Assembly (NCBI GenBank): GCA_017544185.1
Contig: JAFYEQ010000211.1
Location: forward strand, 1 to 17,374
Direction: 5' to 3'
Source: Oscillospiraceae bacterium
Lineage (GTDB): Bacteria; Bacillota; Clostridia; Oscillospirales; Ruminococcaceae
DNA: 17,374 bases
The position numbers were made by a program, and so were the translations under genes. The notes under the pieces were generated by a model. That model searched no databases. It was given only the letters and a program-made list of their open reading frames with translations, and was not told the DNA's origin. This document shows positions 7,701 through 16,162 of the stretch, piece by piece. How positions within the stretch are numbered: position 1 is the first letter of the stretch; each line of letters begins with the position of its first letter.

Positions 7701-10700
7701 ATATGAGTACGATCCCGATGAGATGACCTTCACCGTAAAGGACGTAGATCCCACCGATGAGGATCACGGCTATCTGGGCGGCGATAACGATATCATCAGC
7801 TTCTATGCGTACATAAACGGCAGTGATGAGCCGCAGCTCGTGGGCACCTATGATATGGGCGCATACCAGGCGAATATAGTGGATGACAGCGTCGTAAGGT
7901 ATCTCACCTCCGAAGAGATCATATTCTATCCCGACGCCAACGTGACGGGCTATGAGATCCGCACCACCAACAAGTATTTCTACGTGGAGCTGGAGACCAA
8001 GCCCGAGGTAACGCTCCATCCCACCGAGGCCGTGATCGGCATCGCCGATCCTGTGCGCGCCGACGGGTACGCGGGCGAAAAGAAGCTGGCCCTTGCCAAT
8101 ACCTCCGTATGGAACGTAACGCATGAGGACGGCGATGTCCTCATGACCGCCGAGAGGACCGGTACGGACTATATCGCGGAGATCGTGAGAGAGTCCGATA
8201 TCACCAAGAAGGCACTGGGCGAAAGAGTCACCATACGCGGTCAGGACGGCAACATCTACAAGAGCCGCAATGATACTCTGATGAACCAGTATGAGCTGGC
8301 ATGGCAGGTCAAGGCCAACGAGACCGCCAACGGCGTTGAGGTCAACGGCACCATATCAAACGATGTCCCCGTGAGACAGGAATCCGGTATATTCTACGAT
8401 CTGCTCCCCGCTCACTGCGATATCATCGAAGGCAGCGTGAACGTATACAAGGACCTGGACGGCGATGCAAAGGCTGATTCTAAGCCTCTGCCTCCCTCAT
8501 CCTTCGAGGTGCTGGACAGGATCGACAACTACAACGGCTCCGGCAAGAAGCTGCTGATCATAAAGATCAACGAGCCCTGCGAAAAGTCCTACACCGTGAC
8601 TTACGTGACGGTACACTCCCACGACGACATTCAAGACTACGGCAGCTTCGCGCTCAACACCGTGGCATACCAGACGGGCAACGCCGACATCGGCGAAGGC
8701 TACCCCGACAACGGCGGTAACTACGCTGTGTCCATGTCGAGCTACATCACAGGCCTCGATCCCGACAACAACGGCGCAAAGCGCTTCATATACGCAGAGT
8801 CTACCGAGGACATACTCGCACTGTTCCCCACGTCCTCGGGCATATACAAGAAGGTGGCTTCCGCTAACGACCCCACCTACAAGAAGAGCGGCTCTGTACA
8901 CAACGGCAGCAGATACACCTACAACATCCGTATGCAGAACTCCCCCAGCACCAAGGCAAGGGACATCGCTATACTCGACTCCGTGGAGAACTTCAGGACC
9001 GTGAACGGCACACAGTACAACTCGGGACTGAGTACGAACAGAGACTGGGCAGGCAAGATCGTGTCCTTCGACCTTACGGGCATAAAGGGAAGGATGGTGC
9101 GTCAGGGTCTGGATCCCTCACAGCATCTGAAGCTGGTCGTATACAGAGGCGATCAGATAATAGACCTGGATAACGAGCATTTCTCGGACTCGAAGAACAG
9201 AAAGTATCTGCTCCAGAAGCTGCTCGGCACTCTCAATGAATCGACGCTCACCCCTGAAGAAAGGGCAGAGCTCGAACAGGCTGCTGCAGGCTGGTCTGTG
9301 ATCTACGACGTCGACGATCCCGGCGATCTGTCGAATGTGACTGCGTTCATCGTGTACACCGGACCCGATTTCGAGCTTGCCAAGGGCGACAGTATGTCCT
9401 TCTCGGTGACTATGGAAGCACCCGCCACTGTGGAGGTGGACGATCCCGCGGAAGGCGAATATCTCAAGAAGCCCCTGACCTACAACAATGTATACCGCTC
9501 TTTCACCAACGTCAATGAAGACGCTCAGACCACGACCTACTTCTACACGCACTATGACTACACTCAGGTAGAGTACATCACGGTAGGTACGGTCAAGTTC
9601 TCCAAGACCGACTCCTATTCCGGCGAGGGCATCCCGGGCGTAGAGTTCAGCCTGTCGGGCATATCCGACTATGGTACGCCCTACAACGAGACCCTCGTCT
9701 CCGACAGCAACGGCGTAGTACAGTTCAAGGGCCTGGAGAGAGGCACCTATCAGCTGGTGGAGACCGCCAGCGATGACGACCACCTCCTCGACACCACTCC
9801 CCTCACCGTAAAGGTAGACCCTCAGGGCCAGTTCACTATGGTGAAGTACGGCGACGCCGATCTGGTGCAAGTGGACGAGCATGGCAACGTAGTCGAATAC
9901 CTCACCAATGACGTGATCACTCACGAAGGCGACACTTACAGCTTCAAAAACGCTCCCCGCTATCATGGGGATCTGGAGTTCACCAAGGTAGATGCGCTGG
10001 ATACGTCCAAGGGCGTGAAGGGTGCCACCTTCGTGCTCAACGGCATATCCGACTACTACACCGCATACGATAATATCACCGCTGTCAGCGACTCCAACGG
10101 CGTCGTCCGCTTCGAGAACATCGAGATGGGCAGCTACACCATCACCGAGACCATCCCCGCCGACGGCTATCTGCCTCCCACGGTCAACACCTACTCCGTG
10201 ACCAGTACTGGCTCGGATATGCTGGTGTTCAGGATCAGCGGTGAAGGCGCAGAGCGCGGCGGCATGGGCTATATCATCAAGAACACCCCCACCGCACAGA
10301 TGCACGTCCAGAAGACCGACTCCATAACGAAAAAGATGCTGGACGGCGCTGTGTTCACGCTGACAGCCGACAGCTCCCCCGACAGCTCCCTCGACAGCAC
10401 ACTGACGACACTGACTGATACCATCAGCGACACTGGCTGGGTCAAGGACGGCGGCGTATGGACGCAGAACGGCATACCGACCTCCGTTGCAGGCGTATAC
10501 GACTTCGGCTATATGCCCGAGGGCCATTACAAGCTGACCGAGACCACACCGCCTGAGGGCTATGCTGCGGCAGAAGACCCCTACGGTATCACCGTAAAGA
10601 AGAGCTCCGACGGCAAGCGTCTGATCGTTGCCTTCGATGAAGGTACTGAAGGCGTTGAGTACATCAAGCTCGAGAACGGTGACTTCACCGAAACGAGCGC

Positions 10701-13700
10701 CGAAGACGCGCAGTACCACCGCATATACAACGAACAGACCTTCGATGACGGCAAGACTATCGTCAAGTCGTGGTTCGGCGGTACGGGTGAGGACGGCAAG
10801 TTCCCCGTGATGCACCTGAGCAACGATAAACCCGAGGAGACCATCACCAAGGTGACGATAGGTACCAAGCTGAAGGATCTGATAAGCACTAACAAAGGCA
10901 CGATGACCGGCTTCGTAAGAGAGAAGTCACTGCCATCGGGCGTGACGATCGATACGATAGATCCCGCCTTTAAGGACAGCTCGTTCACCGATGAGACAGG
11001 ACATTTCTACGCATGGATGGACGGCGGAGTGCTGAAATGGTGGAGCGATGCGAGTGTCGTATATATGCCAACGGATAGTAGTTTTCTATTTATGGGACTT
11101 AACACTAAAAATATAGAAGAAATCGATCTTAGTGCTTTTGATTTCAGCAAGGTCACAACTATGAAAGGAATGTTCGCATCAACTACCGCAATTGATGGAA
11201 AAGGAACTGAACGAACAAAAATCAGAAAAATTACATTTCCGAGTGATATTGACACCTCAAATGTCATTAATATGGAAGGAGTGTTCTGGGGCTGTAACCA
11301 GCTGACTACTTTGGATCTTACAGGTTTTGATACAGATAAGGTCACTTCTATGAATTTTATGTTTAAGAATTGTAACTACCTGAAAGAGATCAAACTTGAC
11401 CCGACAAAGTTTACCGATGACAGTTTAAAATCAGTCTGGAGAATGTTTGATTCATGCTACTCCTTAAAGCAAATTGATCTTCGCGGTTTTAAGGGTGATA
11501 AATTAGAAGATGCTCGATCATGGTTTGCACGATGTTATGTACTCGAATATATTGATCTTTCAAACTTTAACGGCGGCTCAAAGATCACTAAGTTTGATTA
11601 CAGTCTCCAATATATCCAATATAATGATGCGACATATCGCGAATACTCTGAAAATAGTATCAGAAAAGGTTGTGCTATTTTTTCAAATAAGTGGAATTTA
11701 AATAATCCATCCTACAAGGAAATATTCGATGGTCCCAGTCAATTCAATCTTTACGGTCAAAAATATACTCCTGCTAGTTATGCTGTTGCTAACTTCGATA
11801 TAGCCACAGCAGCAGAAGGAGGCGGTACTACAAGTGTAATCAACGGCAAAGTTAACAGATACTTCAACGACCCCAATGGTGCCTACTATACAGAATTCTT
11901 TGACGAGGAATACCGAAACAAATATACCACCGAAACACAGTCAACAAATACCAACTCAAACAACACAACGTTAAGTAAGACCAACGCATCTACGGGGAAG
12001 ATGGTATATCTGAGCCGCACGGCGGTCGTTGAGCCGACGTTCAGCCCGTCGTTCGGGTTGGATCTGTTCAAGGAGAGCAGCATCTATCTTGCAAACAGTC
12101 ATGATGCACCGACTTACCCGAACTTCACGTATGTGAGCTCCTCGGAGCCCGAAGCGGTCACCGATCCTGATGCAAAGCCCGGTAAGGTGTTCTCCTTCGA
12201 GTACAAGACGGCCGCCACGGCTAGCACGTCGATCAGCGCTACGGAGTATCAGGTCAAAGAGTCGATCATCATGACGGTCATCGAGACCTACTCGGACAGT
12301 GGTACGCTCTATAAGGTCAGCCACAAGTACGACTACAGCGGCGATCCTATCTACGCTAAATGGACATCCGTAGAGAGGGCCGCATCCGAGGCTCCCGGTT
12401 TCACCGAGGAATGGTACTGCGAGATGAAGGTGTTCAACGCAGACGATCAGTTCTTCGCATGGGAGGATAGGGTCGGAGATTATGAGTCCACCGCGCTGTG
12501 GAACTCGCCTATCACCACCGTGGGAAGCGAAGACCGTCCCGTCATCACCAACTCCAAGGACATAGAACTGGGCGACCTTAAGGTCGTGAAGCAGCTGGGC
12601 GGAATCACCGATGGAACGGAGAAGTACAGCAGAGACACCTTCCATTTCAAGGTCACAATGACCAATAATGGCGATCCGTACACCAGCTCTCCCTTCGACA
12701 GCAACGGCGTATATGCGTTCGACATATCTCCTGGCGAGGAGAACGCGGTATACATCAAAGGCATCCCCGCTGGCAGCGAGTACATGGTAGAGGAGATCGG
12801 CACGTACGAGGGATATACCTCCGGTACATCTGTGACCGGTACCATAGTCAAGGACACCGATCCGACCGCTACTATCACCAACACCATAGACACGCGTAAT
12901 ATCACGCTGACAAAGACATCCGTGCTGCTCAAAAAGACCAGCGAAGGCGGCAGCTTCACGCCTGTGACCGCCCCCGATGACGATCTGGCGGCATGGCAGG
13001 CACGGGAGTTCACGTTCGACGTAATGTTCGACAACTTAGTCATGGGCGAGACCTACACCTACACCATAACTCATGCGGACAGCACGACCTCCGCCGAGAC
13101 CTTCACGGGCAACAGCGAATACCGTGAGACCGACGTGACGCTGACCATCAAGGGCGGCGACACCGTAGTATTCAAGGACCTCCCCACCTGCACCACATAC
13201 CGCATCACGGAGGCTGCGTCCGACGATCTGGCCAACTCCGAGGACGGCATGGTGACATACGAGAGGGCTTATCAGGTCAACGGCGGCGAGCTTAAGGATA
13301 CCAACGCCGCGACGGCTCTCTCCACGGAAGATATCATGCTTACTGCTAATGACACCGTGGCGTTCACCAACACCAAGAAGATCGACCTGACTGTCGTACC
13401 CGAGACCGTCAGCGTCACGGTCAACAAGAAGTGGTACGCCGAGAACGGCACAGAGGTAGTATGGCAGACACATGTCGATGATAACGGCGAACTCGTCTAT
13501 GACAAGGACGACAACGGCAACTTCATCACGACGCCATCGGGCAACTATCCTTCGTTCCTTAAGATATACCTGGGCAGAGCGCTGAAGGTCACCGACGGCG
13601 GGAAAACCATATATCTCAACAACGAGTCGGCGTTCACGAGCTACAGCCTCAAGGCCAAGGAAGCATGGAGCTACACCTTCGAGGATCTGGAGAAGTACGG

Positions 13701-14460
13701 TACGATCACCTGGAACGGCATAGAACAGCGATTCCCTTATGTATACTACATATCCGAGATAGTCCCCACCGGCTTCTTTAACAGTAATGAAGCTGAGGAG
13801 AAGTCAAAGTTGAGCATCTTTGAAGGCACGTCCGGACTGTACTTCGATGCGACTGCAGCAGATCCTATCAACAGACCCGACGAGCTGGGCTTCACTCTCA
13901 AGAACCACGAGGACGAGACCTGCACGCTGGCAATATACAAGAAGATAACAGGCGGCCTCGGCGACAGGGAGCAGTCGTTCACGTTCAACATCGATCTTTA
14001 CGATGCGAGCGGCAAGCCCTACATAGCTACCGGTTTTATCTTCAAGGTGACGGACATGGACACAGGCGCGATACTGAGGAACAGGACGTACACCGCCGAT
14101 TCAGGCACGCTCACGGTGGATCTGCGCGACGGGATGATGGTAGAGTACATCGGACTGCCGAAGGACATACGGTACACCATCACGGAGCAGGGCAACGACT
14201 ACAAGACCACCTCCGGTATATTTGACGGAGATACAGAGCACATTGATATCGACGCACTGACACTGGATGATACGACCGTACAGTCGGGCACGCTCACCGA
14301 TGATATCAGCTACATCTACGTCAACGACATGTCGCTGATCGTACCCTCGGGAGCACATCTGCCGAAGGTCACCACAGTATTTATCGGCTTCCTCGCACTG
14401 GGCATCATAGCTCTCACACGCCGTGAGCGGCTGCGCATATCCGACGAGGACGACGAATGA
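4783..14460 (+). CDS. Giant wall-anchored adhesin with SpaA, BspA/DUF285 and DUF7601-like domains
   Basis: A 3225-residue exported surface protein, probably a pilus tip or ancillary adhesin. Order seen: signal peptide (~1-31), acidic Ser/Thr-rich linker (~35-75), two related beta domains (~80-390), a long region of unassigned or DUF11-like beta domains (~390-1600) with a calcium-loop motif D1224-L-D-G-D-A-K-A-D1232, three SpaA/CnaB domains (~1603-1986), a BspA/DUF285 leucine-rich block (~1987-2270), a linker, then DUF7601/CnaB-like stalk domains (~2593-3184). Isopeptide triads are visible, for example K1608/E1660/N1723, and in one stalk domain K2600 or K2603 with E2670 or E2671 and N2700. The C-terminus is V3187-P-S-G, a hydrophobic span (~3196-3211) and RRERLR: a sortase signal of the VPTG type. 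ATG 4783 follows a weak AGAGAG site; a second ATG lies two codons on. Ligand unknown. First gene of a two-gene operon. Confidence 0.9.
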   Translation: MKMSIKQRLVSGLTALSILSSALFPATVVFSEEMDGSVTSEADTTETSLTDTAEATSADDAADDTEQSGDANIQTDEHVFTSADGNITLTVKGGSYVLGSGEEISADDTELTVAEISSDAPGMSASIAHNDADILHGYALSFESGGEEVEVTSDDVQVSYVFTEEDAVLAEAMAIYVSADDTWTQIYTDPPATRDGYCWSVSFSAVLPDMEGFCALLPVEGIVSDASAPDEAILSADRQFDASCGALSVTATAPAGTVCTGVSADGEKQPENINNVRFTVEELSSEDERYSAFPAHEGTELTVYAARFSSESCAEVLLSDCELTAVYSLAQPIGTDEADTLKVMALNADGEAADTDLTTVTDGDDITGLSFTTKSMVFGVYSPLAVDSMALRDGDGTNYAHTVNLFDIDLKTGAEYYQTYIPTDPKDPSTSLSDAYVWKADQSNEGHKFVFNIKVSISGEGNSDTVELTDQRFIQIRIPAHILKFKDTTDTSAPDTLEMPVPDASLVEGSSLHTFVYEYDAVHDEYVIYNIGEVSAGVVYEFPVAYVMNKNTWEYEDLKESNPCHAHLELASWEKEGDPKEKLPLSADTNNIPVYIDTSAKITKTSKRAEPEAVLIDAAAAMKKTGLSDLDDSYYYTIWSVASDISGVTQKYDLGMTDTPDRLDLTGTDGEGTTHTVPGEIYAVNMGQGYKTADTEGAFRREGLTASGRRTDYVLSRYPKESVGGAEGVDALEDAPKKGLYTSTNDVTMTLTPADGMDAKTEKSGSATFKKEVRDPEWHQIETRYSADKYGLYGNDKRVTNRSNISSFSLSNLTDDADQKGDVPGLRYQTVSTAHAYGKTIADLNAEITSISKMTTDSEDHTVIETNTDSDAPNRRYTFYPPEGDQPGYVIITVNDVPQDPVPLDPYPTTELAMDKIVAQDIADNYYGQKSLTYTLTDKQLKLSAAAQGAEPIELGNGDYHIDNVYYKLTVKRYEYDPDEMTFTVKDVDPTDEDHGYLGGDNDIISFYAYINGSDEPQLVGTYDMGAYQANIVDDSVVRYLTSEEIIFYPDANVTGYEIRTTNKYFYVELETKPEVTLHPTEAVIGIADPVRADGYAGEKKLALANTSVWNVTHEDGDVLMTAERTGTDYIAEIVRESDITKKALGERVTIRGQDGNIYKSRNDTLMNQYELAWQVKANETANGVEVNGTISNDVPVRQESGIFYDLLPAHCDIIEGSVNVYKDLDGDAKADSKPLPPSSFEVLDRIDNYNGSGKKLLIIKINEPCEKSYTVTYVTVHSHDDIQDYGSFALNTVAYQTGNADIGEGYPDNGGNYAVSMSSYITGLDPDNNGAKRFIYAESTEDILALFPTSSGIYKKVASANDPTYKKSGSVHNGSRYTYNIRMQNSPSTKARDIAILDSVENFRTVNGTQYNSGLSTNRDWAGKIVSFDLTGIKGRMVRQGLDPSQHLKLVVYRGDQIIDLDNEHFSDSKNRKYLLQKLLGTLNESTLTPEERAELEQAAAGWSVIYDVDDPGDLSNVTAFIVYTGPDFELAKGDSMSFSVTMEAPATVEVDDPAEGEYLKKPLTYNNVYRSFTNVNEDAQTTTYFYTHYDYTQVEYITVGTVKFSKTDSYSGEGIPGVEFSLSGISDYGTPYNETLVSDSNGVVQFKGLERGTYQLVETASDDDHLLDTTPLTVKVDPQGQFTMVKYGDADLVQVDEHGNVVEYLTNDVITHEGDTYSFKNAPRYHGDLEFTKVDALDTSKGVKGATFVLNGISDYYTAYDNITAVSDSNGVVRFENIEMGSYTITETIPADGYLPPTVNTYSVTSTGSDMLVFRISGEGAERGGMGYIIKNTPTAQMHVQKTDSITKKMLDGAVFTLTADSSPDSSLDSTLTTLTDTISDTGWVKDGGVWTQNGIPTSVAGVYDFGYMPEGHYKLTETTPPEGYAAAEDPYGITVKKSSDGKRLIVAFDEGTEGVEYIKLENGDFTETSAEDAQYHRIYNEQTFDDGKTIVKSWFGGTGEDGKFPVMHLSNDKPEETITKVTIGTKLKDLISTNKGTMTGFVREKSLPSGVTIDTIDPAFKDSSFTDETGHFYAWMDGGVLKWWSDASVVYMPTDSSFLFMGLNTKNIEEIDLSAFDFSKVTTMKGMFASTTAIDGKGTERTKIRKITFPSDIDTSNVINMEGVFWGCNQLTTLDLTGFDTDKVTSMNFMFKNCNYLKEIKLDPTKFTDDSLKSVWRMFDSCYSLKQIDLRGFKGDKLEDARSWFARCYVLEYIDLSNFNGGSKITKFDYSLQYIQYNDATYREYSENSIRKGCAIFSNKWNLNNPSYKEIFDGPSQFNLYGQKYTPASYAVANFDIATAAEGGGTTSVINGKVNRYFNDPNGAYYTEFFDEEYRNKYTTETQSTNTNSNNTTLSKTNASTGKMVYLSRTAVVEPTFSPSFGLDLFKESSIYLANSHDAPTYPNFTYVSSSEPEAVTDPDAKPGKVFSFEYKTAATASTSISATEYQVKESIIMTVIETYSDSGTLYKVSHKYDYSGDPIYAKWTSVERAASEAPGFTEEWYCEMKVFNADDQFFAWEDRVGDYESTALWNSPITTVGSEDRPVITNSKDIELGDLKVVKQLGGITDGTEKYSRDTFHFKVTMTNNGDPYTSSPFDSNGVYAFDISPGEENAVYIKGIPAGSEYMVEEIGTYEGYTSGTSVTGTIVKDTDPTATITNTIDTRNITLTKTSVLLKKTSEGGSFTPVTAPDDDLAAWQAREFTFDVMFDNLVMGETYTYTITHADSTTSAETFTGNSEYRETDVTLTIKGGDTVVFKDLPTCTTYRITEAASDDLANSEDGMVTYERAYQVNGGELKDTNAATALSTEDIMLTANDTVAFTNTKKIDLTVVPETVSVTVNKKWYAENGTEVVWQTHVDDNGELVYDKDDNGNFITTPSGNYPSFLKIYLGRALKVTDGGKTIYLNNESAFTSYSLKAKEAWSYTFEDLEKYGTITWNGIEQRFPYVYYISEIVPTGFFNSNEAEEKSKLSIFEGTSGLYFDATAADPINRPDELGFTLKNHEDETCTLAIYKKITGGLGDREQSFTFNIDLYDASGKPYIATGFIFKVTDMDTGAILRNRTYTADSGTLTVDLRDGMMVEYIGLPKDIRYTITEQGNDYKTTSGIFDGDTEHIDIDALTLDDTTVQSGTLTDDISYIYVNDMSLIVPSGAHLPKVTTVFIGFLALGIIALTRRERLRISDEDDE
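9598..10740 (+). repeat. Three tandem SpaA/CnaB isopeptide domains in the adhesin
   Basis: Each domain has an N-terminal Lys strand, a central (V/T)ET Glu and a C-terminal Asn, the CnaB self-crosslinking triad: K1608/E1660/N1723, K1735/E1789/N1834 and K1844/E1920/N1983. Domains 1 and 2 are recent copies, sharing L-x-GISDY and SDSNGVV and long stretches of DNA (GGCATATCCGACTA at 9658 and nearly so at 10042). Domain 3 is more diverged and carries a Ser/Asp/Thr-rich insertion. These act as rigid stalk modules. Confidence 0.85.
11065..11990 (+). other. AT-rich mosaic segment inside the adhesin gene
   Basis: Codon use shifts abruptly to TTT, AAA, ATT and GAT. By hand count, bases 11641-11700 are 16/60 GC (27%), while bases 9001-9060 of the same gene are 33/60 (55%). 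The change starts near 11065, is strongest to about 11760 and fades by 11990. It stays in frame and coincides with the leucine-rich block, so it looks like a module acquired from an AT-rich donor by recombination. Confidence 0.75.
11113..11568 (+). repeat. BspA/DUF285 leucine-rich repeats
   Basis: About six units of 24-27 residues (2111-2262) on the pattern L-x-x-(L/I)-D-L-(S/T)-x-F-(D)-x-x-x-V-x-x-M-x-x-M-F-x-x-C. Clear examples are IEEIDLSAFDFSKVTTMKGM and LTTLDLTGFDTDKVTSMNFM; the last two units are degenerate. This PF03382-like repeat is common in surface proteins of gut Firmicutes, Bacteroidetes and mycoplasmas and usually mediates binding. Confidence 0.85.
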
Positions 14461-14465
14461 TAAGG

Positions 14466-14487
14466 CTGCGGCGGTACGCCGCCGCAG
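14466..14487 (+). promoter_or_regulatory. Intercistronic hairpin between adhesin and pilin genes
   Basis: CTGCGGCGG-TACG-CCGCCGCAG: a perfect 9-bp, almost all-GC stem with a 4-nt loop, six bases after the adhesin stop codon. The following sequence is A/C-rich, not T-rich, so read-through into the pilin is expected. Such a structure can stabilise a processed downstream mRNA and raise pilin output over adhesin; that role is inferred. Confidence 0.7.
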
Positions 14488-14513
14488 ACACAACAAAACA
14501 AAGGAGCATGAAC

Positions 14514-15965
14514 ATGAGTACAAAATTCAGGACCGCGCTGAACGCTGCGGCGGTGGCGCTGGTGATGGTGCTCACCTTGCCGATAACGGCACATGTGGGA
14601 TCGGAGAACAGTGAGTTCAAGTATACGCCCATAAACGGACCCAGCACCGGTATAACTTTCAACAAATATCTTGTGATGGATAAGGGCCTCTCCGTGCCGA
14701 ACTCAGACTTTACGTTCACCATAGGCAATAAATTGAACAACGAGACCGTGGCTAGACCTCAGACCAGCACGACTATGGCTGTCAAGGAAGGACCTATGAC
14801 CGATGAGCATGGTAACGGAGCTCCCACGGTCATCGGGACCAAGGTCTCGGGCACTGCCTTCATGTTTACGAGCGACACCAACAAGACACGTGTATATACC
14901 TCAGTACAGGAGGGCGATAACATAACGCTCAACACAGATGAGCAGCAGTATGCTAAGCAGACCGTTACCGTGGATCTTTCCGGTGTCACATTCAGCGCGC
15001 CGGGCATATACAGATACATCATATCCGAGACTACTCCCTCACCTTCGGTGGCCGGGATAAGATATACGACGGACAGCCTGGCACTTGATGTATTCGTCAT
15101 AGACAAGCAGGACGCCGATCATACGCTGGAATTCCTGACCACTACTACCGGAGAAGGAGCCGACGCTGTAACAAAGTACGTATACGTTCTCCAGAAGCTC
15201 ATCAAAGGCTCGGGCGATGAATATGGGCCCGCAGAGGATGACCGCTACTCCGACCCTAAAAACGTTATGAAAAGTGAAACAATGGGTACCTCTCAGAACT
15301 ATGACGGTCTCAGTGTTGAACAGAAGGCAACAGGCATCGTAAACAGATACAACACCACAGACCTCTTCATCGGAAAGAAGGTCGCTGGCAATCAGGGCTC
15401 GAGAGACAAGTATTTCGAGTACACCGTAACGATCACCGGTCTGACCGAGGGCCAGACGCTTCCCGTCGATGTCGCTAGCGGCGGTAAGCGTGAGCCTACA
15501 CAGACAGCAGATACTAAATATTCTGCGACAACTATGCAGACCGCCAACTCTCGCACCACCATCGGTCCGGCGGACTCGACAGGTACACTGTCCAACATCA
15601 AGTTCTATCTCCAGAACGATCAGTTCATCAAGATCTCCGGCCTTCCCAAGGGCGCGACATATTCTGTAGTTGAGGACGCCGAGGATTATTTGTCCACTGC
15701 TACAGTATATACTGACGATGAAAACGATAATAATGATGTAGTATTCATGATAAGTGGCAATGAGTTCAGGGATAAGCCCGGTACAGCGTCAACACCGGAG
15801 ACCGTCGGTGACTCTCCGATATACACCGGTTACGTCAACAAGAGAGACGGCGTTGTCCCCACGGGCGTGATCATGTCCTACGCTCCTCATGCGATCATCG
15901 GCACCGCCGCTCTGGCAGGCATAGTCCTCCTCGCAGTACGCAGACGCAAGAAAGAAGAAGACTAA
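14514..15965 (+). CDS. Spy0128/FctA-like isopeptide pilin subunit
   Basis: A 483-residue secreted, wall-sorted protein, most likely the pilus shaft subunit. Signal peptide: KFR, then a hydrophobic stretch ending near ITA (~residue 26). Domain 1 (~45-280) is of the streptococcal FctA/Spy0128 type, with FNKYLV (K51), PGIYRYIISETT (E172) and IVNRYN (N277) as the self-crosslink triad. Domain 2 (~283-443) is DUF7601-like, with IGKKVAGNQG (K288/K289), VVEDAED (E387) and YVNK (N442). The C-terminus is V448-P-T-G, a membrane span and RRRKKEED, the sorting signal seen in FCT-type pilins. ATG 14514 is chosen because AAGGAG (14501-14506) lies seven bases upstream; ATG 14508 is too close. Second gene of the operon, 53 bp after the adhesin. 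No sortase is adjacent. Confidence 0.9.
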   Translation: MSTKFRTALNAAAVALVMVLTLPITAHVGSENSEFKYTPINGPSTGITFNKYLVMDKGLSVPNSDFTFTIGNKLNNETVARPQTSTTMAVKEGPMTDEHGNGAPTVIGTKVSGTAFMFTSDTNKTRVYTSVQEGDNITLNTDEQQYAKQTVTVDLSGVTFSAPGIYRYIISETTPSPSVAGIRYTTDSLALDVFVIDKQDADHTLEFLTTTTGEGADAVTKYVYVLQKLIKGSGDEYGPAEDDRYSDPKNVMKSETMGTSQNYDGLSVEQKATGIVNRYNTTDLFIGKKVAGNQGSRDKYFEYTVTITGLTEGQTLPVDVASGGKREPTQTADTKYSATTMQTANSRTTIGPADSTGTLSNIKFYLQNDQFIKISGLPKGATYSVVEDAEDYLSTATVYTDDENDNNDVVFMISGNEFRDKPGTASTPETVGDSPIYTGYVNKRDGVVPTGVIMSYAPHAIIGTAALAGIVLLAVRRRKKEED

Positions 15966-15974
15966 CAGCTATAT

Positions 15975-15994
15975 CCCCCGTCCATGGACGGGGG
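15975..15994. repeat. 20-bp perfect palindrome after the pilin gene
   Basis: CCCCCGTCCATGGACGGGGG, starting nine bases after the pilin stop codon. No T-run follows on either side. It may protect the pilin mRNA 3' end or assist the terminator that follows. Confidence 0.6.
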
Positions 15995-16006
15995 AACTTC
16001 ATATAC

Positions 16007-16045
16007 AAAAATATCCGCGCCCCGTAATGAGACGCGGATATTTTT
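16007..16045. terminator. Bidirectional Rho-independent terminator
   Basis: AAAAATATCCGCG (16007-16019) and CGCGGATATTTTT (16033-16045) form a 13-bp stem with a 13-nt loop. The T-run on each strand makes it work both ways: for the pilus operon on the + strand, and for the tRNA gene whose 3' end touches it on the minus strand. Confidence 0.92.
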
Positions 16046-16089
16046 GGAGCTGGCAACGGGACTCGAACCTGCGGCCTGCGCATTACGAA
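16045..16089 (-). pseudogene. Orphan 3' half of a tRNA-Thr(CGT) gene: att core
   Basis: Read on the minus strand it holds anticodon loop TTCGTAA (16083-16089), 3' anticodon stem TGCGC, variable loop AGGCC, T-stem GCAGG, T-loop TTCGAGT, CCCGT, acceptor TGCCAGC, T73 and encoded CCA (16045-16047). The 5' half (acceptor GCTGGCA, D arm, 5' anticodon stem) is absent upstream, where the sequence is unrelated. The cut is exactly at the anticodon loop, a common tyrosine-recombinase crossover point. The native terminator is still attached, so this should be the junction left by insertion, with the intact tRNA at the far end of the element. One T-stem pair is mismatched (A-C). The anticodon assignment assumes normal loop geometry. 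Confidence 0.75.
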
Positions 16090-16142
16090 AGAAACTCGTT
16101 ATACCTCGCACGCCTTTTAGCTATGCGTTATGCTTCGTTTCT

Positions 16143-16162
16143 TTGACCCCCGCTTGACCCCC
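16143..16162. repeat. Helically phased direct repeat near the att core
   Basis: TTGACCCCC at 16143-16151 and 16154-16162, an 11-bp period, about 55 bp inside the element from the att core. Such spacing suits side-by-side protein binding, for example integrase or excisionase arm sites. Read on the minus strand, a frame over it gives GVKRGSKK, reminiscent of repetitive integrase tails, but no integrase body precedes it. Confidence 0.4.

Noticed and set aside
9118..10815. Long open frame (565 codons) on the minus strand inside the adhesin gene
   Set aside because: It mirrors the codon bias of the + strand gene; its predicted protein is low-complexity, lacks known motifs and has no ribosome site. 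The same applies to minus-strand frames at 5065-6483, 6928-8124 and 2418-3323.
11113..11568. Diversity-generating retroelement variable region
   Set aside because: Repeats are leucine-rich units, not a C-type lectin; no template repeat or reverse transcriptase is in the window, and the AT-rich block is better explained by recombination.
16045..16130. Complete tRNA gene
   Set aside because: Only the 3' half from the anticodon loop is present; no matching 5' acceptor, D arm or 5' anticodon stem lies upstream on that strand.
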